A program made the position numbers and the translations under genes. This document shows, one piece after another, positions 16,558 to 25,244 of a stretch of DNA of 32,345 bases. The notes beneath the pieces were generated by a model. That model did no database searches. It worked only from the letters and a program-made list of their open reading frames with translations, and was not told where the DNA came from. Source of the stretch: Helicobacter sp. GTDB taxonomy: Bacteria; Campylobacterota; Campylobacteria; Campylobacterales; Helicobacteraceae. Location: positions 1 to 32,345 of the forward strand of contig JARHZY010000144.1 in assembly GCA_029264655.1 (NCBI GenBank). Reading direction: 5' to 3'. How positions within the stretch are numbered: the stretch's first letter is position 1; every line of letters begins with the position of its first letter.

Positions 16558-17417
16558 TATAAGCAATTCTATAATATTTTTGGGCTTTTGTATTCTAAAA
16601 TAACATAAATTTCAAGTAAAAATTCTTTTGTAGAATAAGCTTATTTATACCATAATATACACAAAAAGCAAAAAAGTATATAAATGCAAATAAATGTAAA
16701 ACTATAGTATATAGGTAATATTAAAATCCCTAAAATCTATATACAATACATGAAAATATTTCTTTTATATTCTGTTGATTAATAGAATGCTTATTTTATT
16801 TGTAAGAGCTATTTTTCTATTTTCAAAGAATAAAATATAGATATAAAGCCATAAAATACAAGAGTAATATGGGGGTAAAGAGCATTATTGTTTTACTATT
16901 GCATTGCATAAGAACACCTTAATGTAAATGCATATTAGTTACTATTCATACTCTAATAGTAATAGAATCTAAATTGCCATAAACTCACACTGAACATATG
17001 AACTCTATCATAGTGATACATTCTATGATTGATTGCTCTCTTATTTTCTAAACTATAAAGTAATATAGTAAGATTACATTATTTTTGCTTTTTATATTGG
17101 TATTTATTTTTTCTTATTATCTATGATTTTTATATTTTATCTTTCATTTTTTATGTATTGATATATTATTCTTTATTGACATGTTATCTTAAGTGGTATA
17201 TTTTATAGGGATTCTAAATTGCATGATTTTTGGTGTATATAAATGCGTTTAAGAAAATAATTTTGGTAGAGAAGTTTATATATTTTAAATAATACGCATA
17301 CATTTATTCAATATTATCTATTTGCTTTTGGTATTATTCTTGGATTATGTATTTTCTTTTTATTTTTTTCAAAGCGTATGACTAAATAAGCATGTGCTTT
17401 GTGATATTGGTTATATA

Positions 17418-17440
17418 TTGCCAAAAGTTAAAATTGGCAA
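17418..17440 (-). terminator. stem-loop after the carbonic anhydrase gene
   Basis: TTGCCAA and TTGGCAA pair perfectly around a nine-base A/T loop, 30 bases beyond the minus-strand stop. The T run is on the plus-strand side (17441-17444), so as a minus-strand terminator it is imperfect. Confidence 0.4.
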
Positions 17441-17470
17441 TTTTGCTCTATTGGTAGTCATTGTGTGGAA

Positions 17471-18199
17471 TTAGGGAGCAGACAATATAACTCTTTTGTT
17501 GATAGGTTGAATATCTCGTGCAACATCATGTAATATTGAATGTAATATATCTATTTGTTCTTTGGAAGCTTCAACAGGTTCTTTTAAGACTATCCATTGC
17601 ACATTTTCTGTGCATGGGGGAGTAGTTAAGCTTCCTTGAAATGCATAGTATCCTTTATTTTTTGGTAATAAATCCATTATGAAAACTTTTTGTATTCTTT
17701 CTGCTTTGTTAATCTGTGTAGGAGACTTGGAGATAATAGAATTCATTTCGCCATTTTCCAATCCTTCTTTAAATAAGACGCCAACAACAAGCAAGTTTCC
17801 TTTACTATCACTATGGACTAAATGCATTTCCATAGGATATTTTTTATCATTTATCATATTTTCAGAAGGTGTATGAAAATGTAGTTGTATCAAATTATAT
17901 TGAGTGTTTTTATATACTACACCACCTGCATTATCAAATTTTACTTCTATTGAATGCCCGTTATTGACGATTGATGTAGAGTTTGTCCCATACCATAAAG
18001 AGAGTTTGTTATTGGTATTTTTTGTTATAGAATCCTTAATGTTGATTGGTGATTGTTCTATACCACTCCCACAAAGCTTATAGCTACTATCAAGACTAGC
18101 CCACATGTTTGGACCATTATGTTTATCATAACCCCAATGTGCTGCAAATAAACTATTGGCAAAAAGACTATATGCTAAAAATATCGACTTCAATTTCAT
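17471..18199 (-). CDS. periplasmic alpha-carbonic anhydrase
   Basis: Zinc enzyme interconverting CO2 and bicarbonate, exported to the periplasm; in H. pylori the equivalent helps buffer the periplasm under acid stress. Residues 1-19 are a signal peptide (ends SLFA). Zinc ligands are His107, His109 (QLHFHTPSE) and His126 (MEMHLVH); His82 in NNGHS matches the proton-shuttle histidine, and Thr192-Thr193 in SLTTPPC form the substrate pocket. Cys43 and Cys196 are placed to form the usual disulfide. The 242-residue length is normal and all catalytic positions are present. It is divergent from the M23 peptidase gene with its own promoter at 18271-18279. AAAGGAT is the ribosome binding site. Confidence 0.96.
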   Translation of the reverse strand: MKLKSIFLAYSLFANSLFAAHWGYDKHNGPNMWASLDSSYKLCGSGIEQSPINIKDSITKNTNNKLSLWYGTNSTSIVNNGHSIEVKFDNAGGVVYKNTQYNLIQLHFHTPSENMINDKKYPMEMHLVHSDSKGNLLVVGVLFKEGLENGEMNSIISKSPTQINKAERIQKVFIMDLLPKNKGYYAFQGSLTTPPCTENVQWIVLKEPVEASKEQIDILHSILHDVARDIQPINKRVILSAP

Positions 18200-18270
18200 G
18201 AATTATCCTTTTAAGTTGAAATACTATCGTTATTAAAATATTTAGCTACTAAGACTAAGCTATATTTTTT

Positions 18271-18279
18271 ATTATACCA
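18271..18279 (-). promoter_or_regulatory. extended -10 promoter of the carbonic anhydrase
   Basis: Reads TGGTATAAT on the minus strand, a perfect extended -10, 72 bases before the ATG. Confidence 0.6.
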
Positions 18280-18578
18280 TATTTTTATAACTCCCACAAT
18301 GTTTTAACTTTATAAATTTAAATTCGTTTTACTTTGCAAAACTTTAGATTTTTTTATAATCTTTATATATGTGTAGCTTGTCAATATTTTTTAAAACATG
18401 CATAATATAGATATCGTGTGTAAATTAAGGCAATAATATTAAAAGATTTATGTAAAATAAAATAAATTTATCTTTAGTGTAATTTTTATAAATTTTTATT
18501 TCTTATCTTAATATAAATATTAAAAAGATAGATATATTGCATAATAATATCCCATATTTACTTAATAACATTCCAATA

Positions 18579-18587
18579 TGCTAAAAT
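18579..18587 (+). promoter_or_regulatory. extended -10 promoter of the M23 peptidase
   Basis: TGCTAAAAT, identical to the boxes before ubiE (20377) and ridA (21801). It predicts a leader of about 45 bases. Confidence 0.6.
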
Positions 18588-18637
18588 TTCTCTAATATGT
18601 GCAAACACATATATTAATACCATAAAAGTGAGAGATT

Positions 18638-19792
18638 ATGCGGTTAAAAAATATTTTTATATATTCTTTTAGTGCATTATGCTGCATGAGTATGCTTTAT
18701 GCAGATTCTATTGTTTTTCTCCCAGATCCTAGTCGTTCGGCAAAACATACTACACAAGATGATTTTGGTGATGTTTCGCAAGATTCTGATTTGCGTCTTT
18801 TTGATATTCAAAAAAAAGGTTTTAATCCTAAAGATTCAAAAGGCTTTAAAGCATTGCCCAATGAGAATGATGCAGCACAAATACCACAAAATCCTATCAC
18901 ACCGCCACAAGATATGCAACAAGAGGAGCTACCAAAAGAATATAGCAATGCTTTTGAAACAAGCATGATACCAACACAAAATATAGAATCTATGCCAATT
19001 TTGCTTGCCCAAAATACATTGCCTGCAAAAAAAATACAAAAAAATATGCCTAGCATTGCCAATGGTGCAACTTTTATTGCAATCACCAATGAACAAAATC
19101 CTCAAGCACTCCATATACAGAAAAAAGTCTTTACATGGGTTGCCCATCCAAAAGATTCTAAGAAAAAAATTGCTTTTGTGCCAATTAATTATCGTGCAAA
19201 ATTAGGACATTTGCAACTTAATGATACCATTGCTATTCAAGTTGTGCAAGGTAATTACAGAAAAGAAAAAATCAATATTACAAACACTGCAAAAATAAAA
19301 CCAAACAAAGCTGAAAATGAACGCATTGCTAAAGAGCTTGCAGAGGCAAATGCGATTTATAATACATATACAAAAGAGCGTTATTGGCATATGCCATTTG
19401 CTTTACCATTGCAAAGTGCAATTACAAGTCCTTTTGGTTCAGCACGTGTTTTTAACAATGAAGTAAAGAGTTTTCATGGTGGCACTGACTTTCGTGCTAA
19501 GATTGGCACACCAATTCATGCGAGTAATGATGGTGTCGTAGTGATTGCAAAAGAGCGTTTTTTGGCGGGTAAATCAGTTGTTATAAATCATGGCGAAGGT
19601 ATTTTTAGCATGTATTACCACTGCAGTGATATTAAGGTTAAAGTAGGACAAAAAGTGCAAAAAGGGCAGGTTGTAGCTTTAAGTGGTGATACAGGACGTG
19701 TTAGTGGAGCACATTTGCACTTTGGTATGCTTGTTAATGGCGTGCAAGTTGATCCTATCGATTTTATCAATCAAGTAAATAAGCTTTTTTAG
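18638..19792 (+). CDS. periplasmic M23 family zinc peptidase (peptidoglycan endopeptidase)
   Basis: A metallopeptidase expected to cut peptide cross-links in peptidoglycan, affecting cell shape and separation. Residues 1-22 form a signal peptide (ends SMLYA). Residues 25-150 are a low-complexity Pro/Gln/Asn-rich linker. A beta-rich region precedes a helix at about 225-245 (KAENERIAKELAEANAIY), then the M23 domain from about 265 to 380: SPFGSARVFNN, zinc ligands His280 and Asp284 (HGGTDFR), His328 in MYYHCSD, and His361 in HLHFG. All metal and catalytic residues are present. At 384 residues it resembles C. jejuni Cj1235-type proteins more than Csd1/Csd2, as far as I can recall. Monocistronic behind its own promoter. 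Confidence 0.92.
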   Translation: MRLKNIFIYSFSALCCMSMLYADSIVFLPDPSRSAKHTTQDDFGDVSQDSDLRLFDIQKKGFNPKDSKGFKALPNENDAAQIPQNPITPPQDMQQEELPKEYSNAFETSMIPTQNIESMPILLAQNTLPAKKIQKNMPSIANGATFIAITNEQNPQALHIQKKVFTWVAHPKDSKKKIAFVPINYRAKLGHLQLNDTIAIQVVQGNYRKEKINITNTAKIKPNKAENERIAKELAEANAIYNTYTKERYWHMPFALPLQSAITSPFGSARVFNNEVKSFHGGTDFRAKIGTPIHASNDGVVVIAKERFLAGKSVVINHGEGIFSMYYHCSDIKVKVGQKVQKGQVVALSGDTGRVSGAHLHFGMLVNGVQVDPIDFINQVNKLF

Positions 19793-19805
19793 CAAAATAA
19801 AATAT

Positions 19806-20136
19806 CTATAAAACGATTTTAAAGTATGGATAATCTTGCATAAAGATTGAATATAGTGTATGATGGAGATATGGAATGCGTGCTGGAAGAGAAGTAAGAC
19901 TAACAATGATGGGTGGATGTTTTAAGGGTGTTTGCGTAGTGTTTGTATCATATAATATTGTTGTGGTATTATCAGTGGATTCCCCCCCCCCCCATTTTAT
20001 ATTTTTTATAAGCAATTTTTATGATTAACTTTGTAATTTCAAGATTGCGAATCCCTCGCCTTGCTATAAAAAATAATCGTGTTGCTTTTTTCTCACCAAG
20101 TAAAACTTTCAAAGTTCGTTTTACAATAACTTTCAT
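19806..20136 (-). pseudogene. truncated, phase-variable glycosyltransferase-like gene, frame OFF
   Basis: On the minus strand, AAGGAG just ahead of the ATG at 20136 starts a basic frame (MKVIVKRTLKVLLGEKKATR) that runs into twelve Gs (19982-19993) and ends at a TGA three codons later (19972-19974), giving 54 residues. In another frame past the tract is PPIIVSLTSLPARIPYLHHT, then LYSIFMQDYPYFKIVL, the N-terminal signature of a glycosyltransferase family common in Helicobacter and Campylobacter (IVSLTSxPARI, then a Q-x-Y-x-x-KI segment). Eleven or fourteen Gs would join the two frames into 109 residues. That product stops at TAG (19806-19808), where a full enzyme should continue, just before the convergent peptidase gene ends. 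So the gene is both out of frame and missing its 3' part. Confidence 0.75.
19982..19993 (-). repeat. homopolymer G12 tract (contingency locus)
   Basis: Twelve Gs on the minus strand (Cs on the plus strand) within the start of the glycosyltransferase remnant. It is by far the most extreme GC homopolymer in this AT-rich window, and its length decides the reading frame. Slippage at such tracts is the standard phase-variation mechanism in Helicobacter. Confidence 0.9.
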
Positions 20137-20376
20137 AAATGCTCCTTAAAAATAAAAGTTTTTATTATATCATAAAATTATATATTTAAATAGAGTTATT
20201 TGTATTGCTTTGTCTATTGAATTTTTATGCGTGCTATAAATAGGCATTTAATATTACACTTAAAATACTATCATGCATATAATATGTTGCTTTTTGCAAT
20301 ACTATTGTATAGAGTAACATGCAAAGCCTTACAATAGTGTAATATATCCCACATTGTTTATTTCATATGAAAAACA

Positions 20377-20385
20377 TGCTAAAAT
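20377..20385 (+). promoter_or_regulatory. extended -10 promoter of ubiE-recO
   Basis: TGCTAAAAT, 35 bases before the ATG at 20421. A TATAAT at 20399-20404 is too close to the start to leave a normal leader. Confidence 0.55.
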
Positions 20386-20420
20386 TCTATGAAGATTCTA
20401 TAATAAAGGTATAAAATAGT

Positions 20421-21131
20421 ATGGATAATAAGCAAGATGCAATCATTCACATGTTTAACGATATTGCTAAAACCTATGATACAACAAATCGCGTTATGAG
20501 TATGGGTATTGATATAAGTTGGCGTAAAGAAGCCTGCAAAGAAGCATTTCGCATTCTTAATAAGCAAATGATTAATATTGCTGATATAGCATGTGGAACA
20601 GGTGATATGATGTTGCATTGGGAACAAGCAGGCAAGGATTTACATTTTAATGTGCAAAGCATTGTAGGCATTGACCCATCAGAGGGCATGCTTAAAGAAG
20701 CAATGCAAAAGATTCCGCATGGTATTTTTAAGATAGCAAAAGCCGATAATATCCCTTTAGAATCTTGCAGTCAAGATATTGTATCTATTGCTTATGGTTT
20801 GCGTAATGTAGTCCAAAGAGATGCAGCATTACATGAATTTTATCGCATATTGCGTCCGCATGGTGTGCTTGTGATTTTAGAATTTACTACACTAAATAAA
20901 CATAATCTTTTTTCTAAGCTTATGCAGTTTTATACAAAAAAGATTTTACCTATAGTTGGTGGGCTTATTTCTCATAATTTTAAGGCATACCGCTATTTAC
21001 CAGATTCTATTGATAATTTTATTACGCGTGAGGCTTTAGAAGCAGAGCTTTTAGCACATAATATGCCTACTATTTTTGCAAAAAGCTATAGTGCAAATGT
21101 TTCATCATTGTTAATCGCACAGAAAGTATAA
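20421..21131 (+). CDS. ubiE: demethylmenaquinone / ubiquinone-type C-methyltransferase (UbiE/MenG)
   Basis: SAM-dependent methyltransferase that methylates demethylmenaquinone to menaquinone, the only quinone type in Helicobacter. At 236 residues it has FNDIAKTYDTTNRVMSMGID and SWRK at the N terminus, the SAM loop DIACGTGDM at about 54-62, GIDPSEGMLKEA, AYGLRNV and LEFTTLNKHN, all UbiE/MenG hallmarks. Cytosolic, at the membrane face. recO starts 31 bases after its stop, so the two are likely in one transcript. Confidence 0.94.
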   Translation: MDNKQDAIIHMFNDIAKTYDTTNRVMSMGIDISWRKEACKEAFRILNKQMINIADIACGTGDMMLHWEQAGKDLHFNVQSIVGIDPSEGMLKEAMQKIPHGIFKIAKADNIPLESCSQDIVSIAYGLRNVVQRDAALHEFYRILRPHGVLVILEFTTLNKHNLFSKLMQFYTKKILPIVGGLISHNFKAYRYLPDSIDNFITREALEAELLAHNMPTIFAKSYSANVSSLLIAQKV

Positions 21132-21162
21132 TTAAGGTTTATATAGAATCCTAAGGTTATAT

Positions 21163-21780
21163 ATGCAGGGTTTTATTTTAAAAATTACAAAAAGCATAAG
21201 AGAAGATGTTATTGTTAATGTGCTTACACAAGGGTATTACCATACACTTTATAGATTCTATGGTGCACGTCATAATATTCTTTATACGGGAAGAAAAATT
21301 GATTTTGAAATTGAACATCAAGGCATATATATACCAAAGTTACGGCATCTTATGCATCTTGCCAAACCCTATGAAACACAACTTGAAAAAGTATATATTT
21401 GGCAGCAATTTTGTGCATTACTTGATAAACATTTGTTTGAAGCTAAACAAACAGAATCTTTTTATTTTGATATAATGGAACATAGTGTTAATCTCCTGCA
21501 TAAGCAGGATGCAAAACGGCTTGTATGTGCCATGTATGCACATTTACTTGAATTTGAGGGTAGGCTTTATAGGGAGGAACATTGTTTTATATGCGGCACA
21601 TTACTTCATGATTTTGTAGCACTTACTCGTGGTTTTTTATTTGCATGTCCTAGTTGTGTAGTTACGCCTGTGGTTATATCTAAAAAACTTATGCTTGATT
21701 TCTATACTACAAAAAGCTTAATAAACTTTGATGATAAGGAATGTATAAAACTTTATGAGATTGTGTTACAGGGTTTATGA
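21163..21780 (+). CDS. recO: recombination mediator protein RecO
   Basis: Helps RecR load RecA onto single-stranded DNA in gap repair. At 205 residues it has the short Campylobacterota length. The N-terminal region (MQGFILKITKSIREDVIVNV) fits the OB fold seen in RecO, the middle is helical, and the C-terminal half has a four-cysteine zinc site: CFICG then CPSC about 24 residues later. Sequence conservation of this family is low, so the call rests on the overall pattern and resemblance to H. pylori RecO as I recall it. It follows ubiE on the same strand. Confidence 0.82.
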   Translation: MQGFILKITKSIREDVIVNVLTQGYYHTLYRFYGARHNILYTGRKIDFEIEHQGIYIPKLRHLMHLAKPYETQLEKVYIWQQFCALLDKHLFEAKQTESFYFDIMEHSVNLLHKQDAKRLVCAMYAHLLEFEGRLYREEHCFICGTLLHDFVALTRGFLFACPSCVVTPVVISKKLMLDFYTTKSLINFDDKECIKLYEIVLQGL

Positions 21781-21800
21781 TTGCTTTTCTCTATAAAATA

Positions 21801-21809
21801 TGCTAAAAT
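21801..21809 (+). promoter_or_regulatory. extended -10 promoter of ridA
   Basis: TGCTAAAAT, 24 bases before the ATG at 21834; AAGGAA at 21824-21829 is the ribosome binding site. Confidence 0.55.
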
Positions 21810-21833
21810 AGTATTTTATAAAAAAGGAATAAT

Positions 21834-22214
21834 ATGGGAAAATTTGATATTATAAGCACATGTAATGCACCACAGGCAATAGGACCATACTCACAGGCAA
21901 TTATTACCCATAATCTTATTTTTACTTCTGGGCAGATTCCATTATTACCTAATGGTGAATTTTTAGATTCTGATATACAAACACAAACACACCAAGTATG
22001 TAAGAATTTACAAGCAGTTTTGCAAGCAGCAGGTAGCAGCTTAGCGTATGTTGTAAAAACAAATGTGTACTTAAGTGATATGGAATATTTTGTGCAGTTT
22101 AATGAAGTATATGCCATGTATTTTTCACACAAGCCAGCACGTAGCACTATTGCAGTAAAAGAACTACCAAAAGGAAGTAAAATAGAGATAGAATGTATTG
22201 CTGTTAAACCATAA
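21834..22214 (+). CDS. ridA: RidA family reactive-intermediate deaminase
   Basis: Hydrolyses reactive enamine/imine intermediates made by PLP-dependent dehydratases, protecting PLP enzymes. The 126-residue length is typical for this trimeric cytosolic family. Visible signatures are NAPQAIGPYSQAI, FTSGQIPLLPNGE, VVKTNVYLSDM and the active-site segment KPARSTIAV, with the conserved Arg, followed by KGSKIEIECIA at the C terminus. Has its own promoter. Confidence 0.95.
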   Translation: MGKFDIISTCNAPQAIGPYSQAIITHNLIFTSGQIPLLPNGEFLDSDIQTQTHQVCKNLQAVLQAAGSSLAYVVKTNVYLSDMEYFVQFNEVYAMYFSHKPARSTIAVKELPKGSKIEIECIAVKP

Positions 22215-24065
22215 TATAGTTACTCTATTGTATAGCTTAAATAAAAGGACTAGAGTTTATTGTGTTATAATAACATTTATATAGATTACCATAATAAACC
22301 AAGAATCCTTCTATCACAAATAAACAAAAATGCAAAATATTCTTAAAAACACCAATGCAAGCATTATTAAGTCTAAACAAAGGAGTAGTAGCAATGTGTT
22401 TAAAGCATCATAATGCACTACTTTTAAAGTCTTTGGCACTTTTGTTCTCTTGAATAATACGCACAAGCAAATTTAAAAATGTTTTACAGGTAGTGCTAGT
22501 ATAGTTCTATTTGTTTGCATTCAAGACATATTCACATCTCAACATATTCTATATGAGATTTTATATAATTTATATATAATTATAATCTATCATATTCTTA
22601 ATAAAATGAGCATTACAAAATACAATATAACAAGAACATTGCCACAAATGTATTTCTATTTTGCATTGATACACCTTTTAGGCTTATTACATAAAGTTAA
22701 AATACATAGAATCTCACTCTTTTAAAGAAAATTTTTATTATTATATTGCTATGAATACCAATTTAATATCTATAACTTTAATATTATTGCAATGAATCTA
22801 TATTCTGCAGCTTTAATTCTATTGCCCTTACTTTTTATAAAATTATTGAGTATTTTGTGTTGCACACCATTAATATTAAATACTTAATTTACAAATTGTT
22901 TTTTATTTTTTTAAAGTTATTTTTATGCTTTTTAATGGATTCTAAAATTTAAATGGTATGAAAATGGGGTATCTGTTTTTATATCAAGCAAAGAATCTAT
23001 CATGTGTTTTTTTGTTTAGATTCTAAAAATTTTATTGCTCTGAAATGTTGTTTGCTATATATACTTTATATGTTAGATTAAACATTTTTGTAACTTAATT
23101 ACTACTAGTATCTTAAACATACAAAATTTTACATAAGCTTTATTTAAGGGCTTTTTGTATAAGTTACTCACATGTGCTTATGTGTATTTTTTGAATGTAT
23201 TCTAAAAAAGATACACAAATTGTTTGCTTATGTAATTTTAATTTGTATCAAAGTATTAATAAGTTTGTAATTTTGTATTACTTAGTTTATAACACTTTGT
23301 AAAGTGAAAAATATAATATGCAAGCACTATATAAAATCATATAAAAAAGCTTGTATTTTAAGTTATAATGCAAGGGTATTTTAAAGAGTTAAATCTTTAA
23401 AATATGTGTTATTTCACTTGTAATTTTATGTAGTAATGAACAAAGGATACACAAAAAGTAAAAAGGCTTTTTTGCTTAGTTTTTTAGAGTATCGTTATTT
23501 ATGTATTTTGAGGTTTAAAAAGTATGGTATTATTCAATTAAATCCATTTATCTGTTGGAATCTATACACATGAAATTCCATATAATATCTTTTCATGATG
23601 TGGCACTTTGTTATGCTAACATGCCAATTAACAATTTGTATATTATTTAAATTTTTATTACATAGTAATACTTAATAGAGATAGTTGCAATGTAATTTAA
23701 AGGAATGATGGTAGCCGAGTTATTTGCTATTTATTTTTATATGTTATTTCATAAATTTTTATCAATTATATATTTTTGCATATTTTTTCTATCTTCATTG
23801 ATTCTGTATATTCTCTTATTTGCATTGAGATTGGGATTTTAAACATTATGTTATAAAAATTTATAGCATATAGAGTAATAAGGGTTGTTATCTGTTTGTT
23901 TTGAAGTTTTGTTATCTTTATTTGTGTTGCTATATGCGATACTTATATGAAAATAAGCTAGATTATAATGCTATGTATTGCATGCCACTTTAGCTTTATT
24001 TGTTGATAGACAAAAAAACTTTAAGTGTCAAGAATACTTTCTGTGATTGCTATACAGCCTGTGTG
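22215..24065. other. 1.85 kb gene-free stretch, probably decayed sequence
   Basis: The longest non-coding stretch here. No tRNA, structured RNA, CRISPR or long frame was seen. Three mini-frames exist. One is at 22394-22453 (19 codons, MCLKHHNALLLKSLALLFS) with AAGGAG 8 bases before the ATG. One is at 23436-23573 (45 codons, starting MNKGYTKSKKAFLLSFLEYR) without a ribosome binding site. One is at 23705-23842 (45 codons, very hydrophobic, starting MMVAELFAIYFYM) after AAAGGA. In DNA this rich in T such hydrophobic strings arise easily by chance. The 3' end faces the end of tsf. Confidence 0.5.
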
Positions 24066-25244
24066 TTATTTCATTTGTGCGGCAACTTCTTCAGCGAAGT
24101 TATCTACTTTTTTCTCAATACCCTCACCAAGCTCAAAATTGACAAAAGAAACCACTTGAATATTATCGTGCAATTCTTGACTTTTCTCATTAATTACTTG
24201 CGTAATTGTTTTTTTATCATCAAGTGCATATAATTGTGCAAGCAATGTTAATCTTTGGTCTAAAAGGGTATTATCAAGAATAAAACGTTCTAATTGTCCG
24301 GGAATAATTTTATCCCAAATGTTTTCTGGTTTTCCCTCTGCTTTTAAGGTCGCACGCAATTCTTCCTCTTTCGCATGTAATACAGATTCAGTAAGCTCTC
24401 CACGACTTACATAAGCTGGGATACGATGGAGTGGCTTTTTGAGACGCGCAAGTTCTTCATTTTCTTTTTCAAGTTCTGCAACAATTGCTACTCGTTCTTT
24501 TGCTATAAAATCTTTGTCAAGCTCTGCATAACTTAAAAACTTTGGTTTCATGGAAGCAATATGCATACTTAATAATTGAGCAAATTCATGTAATTTAGGA
24601 GTATTTGCCTCATTATCGCAACTTAAAAGCGTGATTGCTCCAACCTTTTTATTATGATGTAAATACCCATTAATAATTTGGTTTGGCTTACATGTGATGG
24701 TGGTAACTCTGCGAATGACAATATTTTCACCTATAACAGCAATTTTTTGTTTAAGATAATCACCAAAAGATTCTCCATTAATACTTAATTCCATTAGAGA
24801 ATCTGTTGTATTTAATGAACGCTTAAATGCTAAATCAAGAATGTTTGTTACAATATCTTGAAAATCCTCATTTTTTGCTACAAAATCTGTTTCAGAATTT
24901 ACCTCAACCAAAGTTGCTTTTCTAAAATCATCAGCAATTTTCAAAGCAATAACGCCTTCTGCTGCTATTCTATCAGCTTTTTTGGCTGCTTTGCTTAATC
25001 CTTTTTTACGCAAATATTCCATTGCTTCTTCTATATTACCCTTGCATTCCTTTAATGCATTTTTGCATTCCATGATACCCGCATCAGTTTTTTTGCGGAG
25101 TTCTGCTACAACTTTTGCAGAAATCTCTTGTGCTTGCCCTTTGATTTCATTTGCTAAATCTTTCACCTCATGTTTGAGTTCCCCGCCAACTTTGCTTAGT
25201 GCATCTTTTGCATTTTGTAATGCTTCTTTTGTTTCATCACGCAT
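24066..25244 (-). CDS. tsf: translation elongation factor Ts with an extra N-terminal segment
   Basis: Guanine-nucleotide exchange factor for EF-Tu. The conserved body begins at ISAKVVAELRKKTDAGIMEC and continues LRKKGLSKAAKKADRIAAEG and the EF-Tu contact SETDFVAKNEDF. Normally the body starts within two or three residues of the N terminus; here about 40 helical, Lys/Glu/Ala-rich residues precede it (KEALQNAKDALSKVGGELKH). I use ATG 25244, 6 bases after AAGGAG (25251-25256), giving 392 residues; ATG 25250 abuts that site. No ATG lies between 25244 and the conserved body, so a normal-length form has no good start. The start overlaps the rpsB end by 8 bases, so translation is coupled. Confidence 0.95.
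   Translation of the reverse strand: MRDETKEALQNAKDALSKVGGELKHEVKDLANEIKGQAQEISAKVVAELRKKTDAGIMECKNALKECKGNIEEAMEYLRKKGLSKAAKKADRIAAEGVIALKIADDFRKATLVEVNSETDFVAKNEDFQDIVTNILDLAFKRSLNTTDSLMELSINGESFGDYLKQKIAVIGENIVIRRVTTITCKPNQIINGYLHHNKKVGAITLLSCDNEANTPKLHEFAQLLSMHIASMKPKFLSYAELDKDFIAKERVAIVAELEKENEELARLKKPLHRIPAYVSRGELTESVLHAKEEELRATLKAEGKPENIWDKIIPGQLERFILDNTLLDQRLTLLAQLYALDDKKTITQVINEKSQELHDNIQVVSFVNFELGEGIEKKVDNFAEEVAAQMK

Larger units (their letters stand above)
16497..17470. other. gene-free stretch between convergent genes
   Basis: Nearly 1 kb of AT-rich sequence between the symporter and the convergent carbonic anhydrase. No open frame of note. A stem-loop at 16538-16557 follows the symporter and another at 17418-17440 follows the anhydrase. 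Confidence 0.5.
18200..18637. other. divergent promoter region between carbonic anhydrase and M23 peptidase
   Basis: Holds outward promoters on both strands and no open frame. Between the anhydrase promoter and its start lies a short inverted repeat, TAGCT (18243-18247) and AGCTA (18258-18262), with two TTAGT-like units inside on the minus strand, which may be a regulator site. Confidence 0.5.

Noticed and set aside
22434..22449. Sigma-54-like promoter (TGGCAC, N5, TTCT)
   Set aside because: The -12 element lacks the required GC, and no gene follows.
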